Source: UBA6120 sp964495145 (lineage in GTDB: Bacteria > Bacillota_I > Bacilli_A > RFN20 > CAG-826). From it: DNA of 15,983 nt. A program made the translations under genes and the position numbers. The stretch lies in contig CAZBUP010000029.1 of NCBI GenBank assembly GCA_964495145.1, forward strand, positions 1 to 15,983, read 5' to 3'. The notes beneath the pieces were generated by a model. The model was not told the DNA's origin and searched no databases. It was given only the letters and a program-made list of their open reading frames with translations. Shown piece after piece: positions 7,976-14,773 of this stretch (position 1 is its first letter; each line of letters opens with the position of its first letter).

Positions 7976-8131
7976 ATGTTTGTGATTTACGATGCGATGC
8001 CGTGGTGGGGCTGGGTCCTCATCGGCGTAGGCGTGGTCGGTTTGGGCGCCTTGAAACTGTTCTTGTTCGACAAAATCAAATCCAAGAAGAAAAACCAAGC
8101 CTCCTCATCCAAGAGCGTCAACGAGGACTAA
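7976..8131 (+). CDS. Small single-span membrane protein (51 aa) of the ABC operon
   Basis: A short frame begins with ATG at 7976 and ends with TAA at 8129-8131. It has an excellent ribosome binding site, GGAGGA (7964-7969), 6 bases before the ATG and inside the end of the upstream permease gene, only 3 bases after whose stop it starts. The product reads MFVIYDAMPWWGWVLIG at the start. One hydrophobic span follows (about 13-31), then a basic stretch (KIKSKKK, about 33-39) and a hydrophilic Ser-rich tail ending in VNED. This fits a span with a cytoplasmic C-terminus by the positive-inside rule. I do not recognise a family. Its place suggests a small accessory or stabilising subunit of the exporter, which is inference. 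Confidence 0.75.
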   Translation: MFVIYDAMPWWGWVLIGVGVVGLGALKLFLFDKIKSKKKNQASSSKSVNED

Positions 8132-8223
8132 TACTCATTTTCCCTTTATAATGTAAGTACCATTCATGATGGCAATCATGTATTTAACCATGTCGCCTTC
8201 ATGACCACATAAAGGAGAAAACC
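8132..8223 (+). promoter_or_regulatory. Promoter/leader region of the peroxiredoxin gene with inverted repeat
   Basis: TATAAT at 8147-8152 is a perfect -10 hexamer, but no good -35 is found 16-18 bases upstream. A perfect inverted repeat, CATGAT-GGCA-ATCATG (8165-8180), starts about 13 bases after it, in or just past the expected start of transcription. It could be an operator or a small leader hairpin. AAAGGAG (8211-8217) is the ribosome binding site for the ATG at 8224. Confidence 0.45.
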
Positions 8224-8904
8224 ATGGAAGAAAACAAAATCTATCACATGCCGTTGATCGGCGAAGCGGCCCCCCATTTCGTGGCCACGACCACTCAAGG
8301 AAAGATCACCTTTCCCGAAGATTATAAAGGCAAATGGGTCATCTTATTCTCGCACCCGGCCGATTTCACCCCGGTGTGTACGACCGAATTCATGACCTTT
8401 GCCTCGATGGCCGACGAATTCAAGGCCTTGAACACCGAATTGGTCGGTTTGTCGGTTGATTCGCTCTATGCCCACATCGCCTGGCTGCGTACCATCAAGA
8501 CCATCAAATGGAAGAAATTCAAGAACGTCGAAGTCAAATTCCCTTTGATCGAAGACATCCGGATGGAAGTGGCCAATCTCTACGGGATGATCCAACCCGG
8601 ACAAAGCAACACCCAAGCGGTCCGCGCCGTCTTCATCATCGATCCCAAAGGCATCATCCGCTTGATGCTTTACTACCCGCTTTCGACCGGACGCAACTTC
8701 GATGAAATCAAGCGCGTCATCCTGGCGCTGCAAAAAGCCGATCAGGACCATGTGGCCACCCCGGCCGACTGGCGTCCGGGCCAAGACGTAATCGTCCCGA
8801 CGGCCGGCAGCTGCGGCACCGCCAAGGAACGGATGGAATCGACAGACGACGACATGTACTGCCTCGACTGGTTCATGTGCTTCAAACGCGAGAAAAAAGA
8901 ATAG
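8224..8904 (+). CDS. Peroxiredoxin, archaeal/Prx6-like type
   Basis: A 226-residue thiol peroxidase that reduces hydrogen peroxide and organic peroxides in the cytoplasm. The active-site segment is SHPADFTPVCTTEF, with peroxidatic Cys52. GLSVDS and the later LYYPLSTGRNFDEI are also typical. The C-terminal part has ADW and the end motif YCLDWFMC (Cys213 and Cys219). This matches the CLDWWFC motif of archaeal enzymes such as the Aeropyrum pernix thiol peroxidase, where one of these cysteines takes part in the reaction cycle. An extra Cys197 is present in GSCGTA. The enzyme is somewhat shorter than the archaeal one (about 250 residues). A strong ribosome binding site and its own leader precede it, and a bidirectional terminator follows. 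The call of peroxiredoxin is firm; the reductant partner is unknown, and no thioredoxin or AhpF gene lies in the window. Confidence 0.95.
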   Translation: MEENKIYHMPLIGEAAPHFVATTTQGKITFPEDYKGKWVILFSHPADFTPVCTTEFMTFASMADEFKALNTELVGLSVDSLYAHIAWLRTIKTIKWKKFKNVEVKFPLIEDIRMEVANLYGMIQPGQSNTQAVRAVFIIDPKGIIRLMLYYPLSTGRNFDEIKRVILALQKADQDHVATPADWRPGQDVIVPTAGSCGTAKERMESTDDDMYCLDWFMCFKREKKE

Positions 8905-8916
8905 CCTCATGGCACG

Positions 8917-8951
8917 AAAAAAGCGTTTCTTGACTGAAACGCTTTTTATTT
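8917..8951. terminator. Bidirectional Rho-independent terminator
   Basis: Perfect inverted repeat AAAAAGCGTTTC (8918-8929), loop TTGACT, GAAACGCTTTTT (8936-8947). On the plus strand the stem ends in a T-rich tract and terminates the peroxiredoxin message. On the minus strand the A-run at 8917-8922 becomes a T-run and terminates the old yellow enzyme message, which stops at 8957. It sits exactly between the two convergent genes. Confidence 0.92.
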
Positions 8952-8956
8952 GCCTT

Positions 8957-9955
8957 TTAGCCGCGTTCGTATTGAAACGGAATCAATTCGGGGCAATGGG
9001 TTTTGGCCGCTTCGAGCAATAGCAAAGGCCGCAGGAGGAGCGGACGCCCGAAATAGATCAAATCGGCTTTATGGTCCTGCAAAGCCTTTTCAGCGTCTTC
9101 AACCGATAAAATCATCCCGCCGCCCATGGTTACGAGACCCATTTTCTTAATGGCGGCGGCTAGTTCCAATTGATAGCCGGGATAAGCCGCCGGGGACACG
9201 GGAACCACGCCCCCGGAACTGACGTTGACGGCGTCGACGTCATGTTTGATCAATTCGATGACCTTCAAGGTATCTTCAAGATGATGCCCGTTTTGATCGT
9301 ATTCTTCGGCCGATAGCCGCACCCACAAGGGACCGGGCCACTCGCTTCGTACCGCGGCGATGACTTCTTGAAGGAAGCGAGCCCGTTTCAATAAGGTGCC
9401 GCCGTATTCGTCTTGGCGATCGTTCGTCAGCGGCGAAAGGAATTGATTGATGAGGTAGCCGTGGGCGGCGTGGATTTCAATGGCGTCATACCCAGCCAAT
9501 CGCGCCCGGCGGGCCGCCTGTTTGAAAGAAGCGACCACTTGACGTATTTCTTCCTTGGTCAAGGGATGTGGGGTTTCGTATTTTTCATTGAAAGGTTGGG
9601 TCCCGGCCGAGACGATCGGAGTCCCGGTTGCTCGGGATTTGCGTCCGGCGTGGCCGATTTGAATCGCCATTTTGCAGCCGGCTTCGTGCACGTCGGCCAC
9701 CAGCGTGGCCAAACCTTCAATCTGGTCGTCGGACCAAATGCCGAGGTCGCGGTCGGTAATCCGGCCCCGTGGTTCGACGCCGGTCGCTTCCTGGATGATC
9801 AATCCCAGCCCGCCATACGCCCGAGTGGCGTAATGGATTCGGTGGAACATCGAGACGCGTCCGCCTTCCAATGCCGAATACATGCACATCGGGGCCATGA
9901 CGGCCCGGTTGCGCAGCGTCAGTCCCTTAATCGAAATCGGTTCAAATAACATCAT
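8957..9955 (-). CDS. NADH:flavin oxidoreductase, old yellow enzyme family (YqjM-like)
   Basis: An FMN-dependent ene-reductase of about 332 residues, expected to use NAD(P)H to reduce activated C=C bonds. The YqjM subclass residues are visible: MAPMCMYS with Cys24 and Tyr26 near the flavin, Gln99 in AIQIGHAGRKS, His162 and His165 in EIHAAHGYLINQFLSPLTND, Arg212 in VRLSAEEYD, and the C-terminal YERG whose Arg331 corresponds to the arginine finger that completes the neighbour's active site in YqjM. AAGGAG at 9971-9966 is only 1 base from an ATG at 9964 but 10 bases from the ATG at 9955, so 9955 is preferred; 9964 would add three residues. This ribosome binding site overlaps the stop of the DUF4153-like gene, so translation is probably coupled. 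The natural substrate is unknown. Confidence 0.93.
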   Translation of the reverse strand: MMLFEPISIKGLTLRNRAVMAPMCMYSALEGGRVSMFHRIHYATRAYGGLGLIIQEATGVEPRGRITDRDLGIWSDDQIEGLATLVADVHEAGCKMAIQIGHAGRKSRATGTPIVSAGTQPFNEKYETPHPLTKEEIRQVVASFKQAARRARLAGYDAIEIHAAHGYLINQFLSPLTNDRQDEYGGTLLKRARFLQEVIAAVRSEWPGPLWVRLSAEEYDQNGHHLEDTLKVIELIKHDVDAVNVSSGGVVPVSPAAYPGYQLELAAAIKKMGLVTMGGGMILSVEDAEKALQDHKADLIYFGRPLLLRPLLLLEAAKTHCPELIPFQYERG

Positions 9956-9969
9956 GGTGATCATGCTCC

Positions 9970-11706
9970 TTACAATAGGTTGATGCCGAGGTAAAATTGG
10001 GCATTGAGATTCATGAGACTGCCGTCGTCTTCGCCGTAGGTAAGCGACAAATACTTGAAGTACATGGCGAAAGATACCTCGTTGGTATCGTCTTCATAAG
10101 TCAGTTGCGACATGGTGTATATGGCGTCGAGTTGGTCGAACGTTTCCATAAAATGGAACGTGACGTCGGTGAAATCGATGGTCAAGTCAAAATCTTCGTG
10201 GGCGACTTCCAAACGCTCATTGCCGAAAGTCATCGTCAACGCCCCGATCGTTTCCGTCTCGAAATAGAGGTCTTGCACTTCGAGCAAATAATCAAAATCG
10301 GGCAGGGCACCGAGGTCAAAGACAGCTTCGTCGGTCCTTAAATTGACATTGGTGAAGTGGGTGGAGTCGATGTCCAGGGCGAATTCGAAGCCGAACACGG
10401 TCGGGAAGTCCGCGAACAGTTCGAATCCTTCGGGCAAATATTTGACGCGCTCGATGCCGACTTCAAAACAATCGTAGACGGCTTGGGATATTTCCACTTC
10501 TTGGGCGTCTTCAAGATCGCTTCGCGGAACGATTTGGCCATCCACGAGCATGTCGTATTTTTCCAGCACGCGTTTAATGGCGGCGTTATGGTGATAGGTG
10601 GCGATGTTGATCGTATTGATGAAGGGAAACATCGTGACCAAAAAAACGGTGTCGACCACGGCCAGAAAGAATGCCTGTCCGAAGCTGAACCGGCTGAAGA
10701 GTTTCTTCACAAGGCGGGCGACCAGCATCATCACGAGCCAAAGTCCCAAATAGATGTAGGCGGCGTTCCCCATCGAAAAGCCGGTCAAAGCGATTTGACG
10801 CACCAATTCGACGATGTACCCGATCGATATGGCCAGCATCAAATAGGGCCAATATCGATCATAAAACACCAAATGTGGCGTTTCCTTGATGATCGTTTCC
10901 AATGAGAATAGCGCCATCAACCCAATGGCACCAACCCCAATCGTCGCGATGAGGAAAATGTCGGGATAATAGTTTTGATTGAAGGTCGAAGTCACGATAT
11001 AGACGAAAAGGATCAATGAAAACACCATGACGATCGGCGCGATGATGAAGGAAAACACCGATTTCCAGATTTTGTGGAAATCCGCCGGGGTCATGTCGTG
11101 ATCCAATCTGGGGATGAATCCCAAGAAAATCGGAATGGCGACAAGCCCAATCACGATCGATAAGAGATTGAGGTAAATGTAGGTTCCTAATTCAACGCTG
11201 AACAACGACTCGATCGAAGCGCAGACGGCCACCAAGGAGCCATAGAGGACCCCGGCGTAAAAAGCCGTGGCAAAGAGCTTGTTGGTGATGTACAAAACGA
11301 AAATCGAAAAATGGGGACGCTTGGGAAAATACGGCGCGCAAAGCGCCAACAAGGCGGCAATGCCGATCAAACTGAAATAGCGCATGTTGTAGATGGCGTT
11401 ATTCGGTTCCAGGGGGGCGAGGAAATAATAGGTGACCACCAACGCCAGGGCAATCCCCATGCCCATGTAGCGCCACAGCCTTTTCAAGCGGAACCGTTCG
11501 CTGACCATGGTTACCAAGACGGTTCCCACCATCAATAGCCACAGGCTTCGGATGATGGGAATGAAAACCTCGAGTCGGGTTTCGTTTCGAACGATCGTCA
11601 AAACGACGATGGCCAGGCTCAAACTGACCGTTTCCGTATAACGGAAAAAGCTGCGGACGAGGGGTTCCCACAAGGCATGTTTCAAGAAGGTCATAAACTT
11701 ATTCAT
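9970..11706 (-). CDS. DUF4153-like polytopic membrane protein with soluble C-terminal domain
   Basis: A 578-residue protein with about ten to twelve membrane spans in residues 25-370. The segment FIIAPIVMVFSLILFVYIV (about 220-238) and the following ATYHHNAAIKRVLEKYDMLVDGQIV (from about 369) resemble DUF4153-type proteins, a family without a settled function. From about 400 to the end the protein is soluble, acidic and rich in alternating hydrophobic/polar residues, so probably a beta-rich domain. AAAGAGGTG lies about 5 bases before the ATG and fixes the start. It stands 69 bases downstream of the LURP-one-like gene on the same strand, after that gene's terminator, and its own stop overlaps the ribosome binding site of the old yellow enzyme gene. 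The family name is a recollection of pattern, not a search result; membrane protein of unknown function is certain. Confidence 0.7.
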   Translation of the reverse strand: MNKFMTFLKHALWEPLVRSFFRYTETVSLSLAIVVLTIVRNETRLEVFIPIIRSLWLLMVGTVLVTMVSERFRLKRLWRYMGMGIALALVVTYYFLAPLEPNNAIYNMRYFSLIGIAALLALCAPYFPKRPHFSIFVLYITNKLFATAFYAGVLYGSLVAVCASIESLFSVELGTYIYLNLLSIVIGLVAIPIFLGFIPRLDHDMTPADFHKIWKSVFSFIIAPIVMVFSLILFVYIVTSTFNQNYYPDIFLIATIGVGAIGLMALFSLETIIKETPHLVFYDRYWPYLMLAISIGYIVELVRQIALTGFSMGNAAYIYLGLWLVMMLVARLVKKLFSRFSFGQAFFLAVVDTVFLVTMFPFINTINIATYHHNAAIKRVLEKYDMLVDGQIVPRSDLEDAQEVEISQAVYDCFEVGIERVKYLPEGFELFADFPTVFGFEFALDIDSTHFTNVNLRTDEAVFDLGALPDFDYLLEVQDLYFETETIGALTMTFGNERLEVAHEDFDLTIDFTDVTFHFMETFDQLDAIYTMSQLTYEDDTNEVSFAMYFKYLSLTYGEDDGSLMNLNAQFYLGINLL

Positions 11707-11733
11707 AAAAACACCTCTTTAATAAAATAACAT

Positions 11734-11759
11734 AAAAAAAGCGGGGCTACCCCCGCTTT
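11734..11759 (-). terminator. Rho-independent terminator of the LURP-one-like gene
   Basis: On the minus strand a perfect 9-bp stem, AAAGCGGGG and CCCCGCTTT with loop GTAG, is followed by an unbroken T-run (complement of the seven A at 11734-11740). It lies just after the stop at 11776 and 28 bases before the ATG of the next gene, so that gene probably needs its own promoter or read-through. Confidence 0.92.
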
Positions 11760-11775
11760 GGACGAGAACGTTCTT

Positions 11776-12276
11776 TCAACGATGGCTGGAATTTTGGTTG
11801 TCGTGGAGGCAATCGTCGATCATCAGCACCAAGGCGATGAGTAAATCGGCCTTGCTTTCATCGTGGATGGTGATTTCGTAAGTATCGCCCCAAGAGAGCC
11901 ATTTTTTATGGACTTCGAGCAGCAAGCCGGCGTCTGATTTCACTTGGAAATCATAGCCCCACATGTTGCCATCCATTTTCAACGACCCCATTTCGCTGTC
12001 GATATCGAAGGAATGCTTCATCAAGGCGAACTTCTTTTGAACGACCGCGGCTTCATGGCCGTCGTCCCCCAATAGGCGATACTTGGGAAGGAATGAGAAC
12101 AATTGACGTTTGATCGTATAGACATGGACGTTATCCTGGGCTTTGAAGAAATCCATTTGATGCGAGAAACTGAACATCTTGGCCTCGCAATAATAAGCGA
12201 GAATCTGTTCTTCGTCAAAAACCTTATAGCGGTCTCGAATGGAAAACACTTTTTGTTTCAAATAGTATTTTTTCAT
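11776..12276 (-). CDS. LURP-one-related (tubby-like) family protein
   Basis: A 166-residue protein starting MKKYYLKQKVFSIRDRYKVFDE, the usual N-terminus of bacterial LURP-one-related proteins: a basic start, a strand pair describing K-V-F-S-I-R-D-x-Y-x-V-x-D-E, then repeated strands such as MFSFSHQMDFF, HVYTIKRQLFSFLPKYRL and a closing helix LLIALVLMIDDCLHD. The fold is related to the tubby/scramblase barrel with a central helix; function in bacteria is unknown, with membrane-lipid binding only a guess. No signal peptide or span is seen, so it is likely cytoplasmic. The frame extends to 12315, but AAGGAG (12288-12283) lies about 6 bases before the ATG at 12276, which is therefore the start. 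It is a single-gene unit with its own terminator and is divergent from the TetR gene. Confidence 0.85.
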   Translation of the reverse strand: MKKYYLKQKVFSIRDRYKVFDEEQILAYYCEAKMFSFSHQMDFFKAQDNVHVYTIKRQLFSFLPKYRLLGDDGHEAAVVQKKFALMKHSFDIDSEMGSLKMDGNMWGYDFQVKSDAGLLLEVHKKWLSWGDTYEITIHDESKADLLIALVLMIDDCLHDNQNSSHR

Positions 12277-12479
12277 AGGTCTCTCCTTAAATACATTATA
12301 GGAAATCTTTGTCAATAGTGGCGCTTTTCACGATCTTTTTTCCAGTAATTTAACGCAAAAGCATACTTCATGACCGCTTGGGCTCATAAAAGTGGAAATC
12401 TTGCACGGAAAGGATGTTGATTTGCCAAAGGGCATGCTACAATAAAAGCAATAATCGGTCATTTGACCGAATAAAAATC
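12277..12479. promoter_or_regulatory. Divergent intergenic region, LURP-one-like gene (-) and TetR operon (+)
   Basis: On the minus strand TATAAT (12300-12295) is the likely -10 of the LURP-one-like gene; a perfect TTGACA (12315-12310) is only 9 bases away, too close to be its partner. On the plus strand the TetR gene has TTGATT (12417-12422) and the extended -10 TGCTACAAT (12435-12443), spacer 15, with transcription starting near 12450. The middle (about 12320-12410) shows no gene or strong structure. A 9-base direct repeat GGAAATCTT occurs at 12301-12309 and 12394-12402. Confidence 0.5.
12455..12470. promoter_or_regulatory. Candidate TetR operator (perfect palindrome)
   Basis: TCGGTCA-TT-TGACCGA is a perfect 16-bp inverted repeat. 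It lies just after the predicted transcription start of the TetR gene and ends 9 bases before its ATG. Position, size and symmetry are what is expected of an autoregulatory TetR operator. There is no following T-run, so it is not a terminator. Binding is inferred. Confidence 0.7.
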
Positions 12480-13049
12480 ATGGGAAGACCTCTCGGCAGC
12501 AAAAGCAAACAAAAAATCCTCGAGGCGGTGGAACGGCTGATTGCCCAAAAGGGAATCAACCACATTTCGCTGCGCGACATCGCCAACGAGACGCATTTAA
12601 GCCCCGGAACCCTCTTCTATCATTACGCTTCGAAGGACGATTTGGTATTTGATATCATCTCGCGTCATATTGACGAGTTGAAAACCGAATACATCGCCTG
12701 GCTCGAACGCCACCAAAGCGATTTGACCCCGGAACGGTTCCTCGAAATCATCTTCTACAAAGCGGTTAAACTCTTCAATCGCGCCCGTCTCCACGTTTTC
12801 ATCACCAACCAATGCATGTCTGAAAACGAGAATTTGCGGAAGCGTTATCTTGAGAAATACCAAGAATGGCGCGGCGAATTCAAACGCGGGCTCATGAATG
12901 TCTTTCCCAACTGCCCAGACCCCGATACTTTTGCCGGTTTGTTGTTGACGATCATCGATGGACTGATTGTCCATGACGTCCTAGAAATACCCAGCACCAA
13001 CCGGGAACGAATGATCGCCCTCGTCAAACGAATCGGTACCAATAAATGA
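12480..13049 (+). CDS. TetR/AcrR family transcriptional regulator
   Basis: A 189-residue DNA-binding repressor-type protein. The N-terminal helix-turn-helix domain is clear: KQKILEAVERLIAQKG (10-25), ISLRDIANETHLSPGTLFYHYASKDDL (29-55). The C-terminal half is helical and should bind a small ligand and dimerise; it has two cysteines (Cys112, Cys145). The frame extends to an ATG at 12414, but that part would cover the promoter and operator, so the ATG at 12480 with MGRPLGSKSK is chosen. No Shine-Dalgarno is seen before it. The stop overlaps the next gene's start (ATGA, 13046-13049), so the regulator is the first gene of the oxidoreductase operon and very likely controls it together with itself through the palindrome at 12455-12470. 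The ligand is unknown. Confidence 0.93.
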   Translation: MGRPLGSKSKQKILEAVERLIAQKGINHISLRDIANETHLSPGTLFYHYASKDDLVFDIISRHIDELKTEYIAWLERHQSDLTPERFLEIIFYKAVKLFNRARLHVFITNQCMSENENLRKRYLEKYQEWRGEFKRGLMNVFPNCPDPDTFAGLLLTIIDGLIVHDVLEIPSTNRERMIALVKRIGTNK

Positions 13050-14773
13050 TGTCTGAAAAGAAAATAGCCAAACTGTCAAAAACGTTCGCCGAGACTTTCC
13101 CGAGCGTCGCCTTAACCATTCATGACGACGTGATCTTCCTTGATGGCGAGTTATCGGATTACGAGCAAATCGTCGCCGCCGGATTTTTAGCCACGCAAGC
13201 GGAGGCAGAAGGCGTCGTCAATCGCATTAAGTTGCAAGGTTATCTCGAAGCGCCGATGCGGATTCCGCCTTTTGTCGATCATGCCCTTGATGGCACCGAG
13301 GTCGACGTTTTGATTATCGGCGGCGGCATCGTCGGATGCGCCATCGCACGGGAGTTGTCGAAATACGATCTTAAGACCTTATTGGTGGATAAAGAAAACG
13401 ACGTCGCCTTGCACGCCAGCAGCCGCAACGACGGCGTGATTCATATCGGCATCGATCTCAAGGTCAAAACGCAAAAATACCGGTTTCTTCGCCAGGCGGT
13501 TCCCTTATACAAGCAGTTGACCGAGGAGTTAAACGTACCTTATCACCATAATGGCCAAATCATCGCCTTCTCGACCAAATGGATGCGTCATTTCATGTTT
13601 TTACTCAACCGCAAGGCCAAGCATCGTCAAATTTTCGGCATGGAAATATGGAATCGAGAGCGTTTGCTACAAGAAGTGCCTTCAATCGGAGATAACGTCG
13701 AGTTTGCGGCGTTTTTCCCGGATGGGGCCACCATATGTCCCTATGAAACCGTCATCGCATTAGCCGAAAACGCTGTTCAAAACGGCGTGAAAATCAGTCT
13801 AGACACGGTTGTCACCGATATGAAGGTCGTCGAAGACCGCATCGTCGAAGTGACAACGAATCGCGGCACGATCCGTCCCTTTATCGTCATTAATGCCGCC
13901 GGGACTTTTTCGGATAAAGTGGCCGCTATGGCCAACGACCAATTTTTTACGATTCATCCCCGCAAGGGTATCGAATTGATTTTGGATAAAAAGGCGCGCG
14001 TCCGCGCCACCAATCGCTCGATATCCATGTACCGCGGCGCCAGCGACCGGCAGAAGGACCACTCCAAAGGCGGCGGCATCATCCCGACCGTCGACGGCAA
14101 CGTCTTGATTGGGCCGACTGCTTACGAATCGCCCGAACGCGAGGATTTCTCGACCGACCCCGACAGCGTTCGGCAGCTGTTCGAACGGCATAAGGAAACG
14201 CTTCCCCATTTATACCCCTCGGACCTGATTACCTATTTTGCCGGCATCCGCGCGGCCACCTATGAGGAAGATTTCATCGTCCGAATCGGCAAATGGACTA
14301 AGAACATCATCCATGCCGCCGGCATACAATCGCCTGGATTGACGGCCGCCCCCGGCATCGCGCAAGAAATCGCCCGCTTGGTCGGTTTGCTGAATGGCGA
14401 ACCCTTGAGACCCAACCCATCGTTCGATCCAATCAGAAAAGTAACCATACCGACCCATCAATTATCGGCATCCGACCGCGACGCTTTAATCAAGGGCAAT
14501 CCCGATTATGGCCAAATCGTATGCCGCTGCGAAGAAATCTCCCGCGGCGAAATCATCGATGCCTTGCATCGGCCTTTGGTCGTTCCGACCATTGATGGAA
14601 TCAAACGGAGAGTGCGAGCCGGCATGGGACGTTGCCAAGGCGGTTTCTGCGGGCCGTTAGTGACGCAAATCATTCACGAAGAACTTCACCTCGATTACCA
14701 AGATATCTATAAAAAAGGCCATGGTCCCCTGATATTGAAGGGCACTAAGGATGACACTTATGGAAAGTTATGA
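13046..14773 (+). CDS. GlpA-like FAD-dependent oxidoreductase with C-terminal [2Fe-2S] (BFD-like) domain
   Basis: A 575-residue flavoprotein. The core is a DAO-fold dehydrogenase as in glycerol-3-phosphate dehydrogenase GlpA and L-2-hydroxyglutarate oxidase: FAD motif VDVLIIGGGIVGCAIAREL (86-104, glycines 92-94 and 97), acidic end of strand 2 in LLVDKE, and SSRNDGVIHIGIDL (125-138) in the substrate/flavin region. The C-terminus has the BFD-like iron-sulfur pattern CRCEE (Cys493, Cys495) and GRCQGGFCG (Cys530, Cys535). Residues 1-84 are an extra N-terminal part absent from ordinary GlpA, with a strand-helix-strand pattern (LTIHDDVIFLDGELSD, then GVVNRIKLQG) like a BON domain. The start at 13046 overlaps the TetR stop; ATG at 13049 is an alternative. 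The end overlaps the next gene by 14 bases. A membrane or soluble dehydrogenase working with the GlpB-like partner is inferred; glycerol 3-phosphate is only one possible substrate. Confidence 0.85.
   Translation: MMSEKKIAKLSKTFAETFPSVALTIHDDVIFLDGELSDYEQIVAAGFLATQAEAEGVVNRIKLQGYLEAPMRIPPFVDHALDGTEVDVLIIGGGIVGCAIARELSKYDLKTLLVDKENDVALHASSRNDGVIHIGIDLKVKTQKYRFLRQAVPLYKQLTEELNVPYHHNGQIIAFSTKWMRHFMFLLNRKAKHRQIFGMEIWNRERLLQEVPSIGDNVEFAAFFPDGATICPYETVIALAENAVQNGVKISLDTVVTDMKVVEDRIVEVTTNRGTIRPFIVINAAGTFSDKVAAMANDQFFTIHPRKGIELILDKKARVRATNRSISMYRGASDRQKDHSKGGGIIPTVDGNVLIGPTAYESPEREDFSTDPDSVRQLFERHKETLPHLYPSDLITYFAGIRAATYEEDFIVRIGKWTKNIIHAAGIQSPGLTAAPGIAQEIARLVGLLNGEPLRPNPSFDPIRKVTIPTHQLSASDRDALIKGNPDYGQIVCRCEEISRGEIIDALHRPLVVPTIDGIKRRVRAGMGRCQGGFCGPLVTQIIHEELHLDYQDIYKKGHGPLILKGTKDDTYGKL

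Noticed and set aside
8146..8160. Possible PerR box before the peroxiredoxin gene (TTATAAT left arm)
   Set aside because: The left arm is just the -10 region; the right arm (TAAGTAC) matches the PerR consensus at only about 2 of 7 positions.
12295..12315. TTGACA plus TATAAT as a full promoter of the LURP-one-like gene
   Set aside because: The two hexamers are only 9 bases apart on the minus strand; 16-18 are needed.
12301..12402. 9-base direct repeat GGAAATCTT as binding sites
   Set aside because: Only two copies about 90 bases apart; a match of this length is not very surprising by chance in a 200-base region.
12414..12479. Longer TetR start at 12414
   Set aside because: The added residues are Cys/Asn/Arg-rich and would be encoded by the promoter and palindrome; TetR proteins begin near MGRPLGSKSK.
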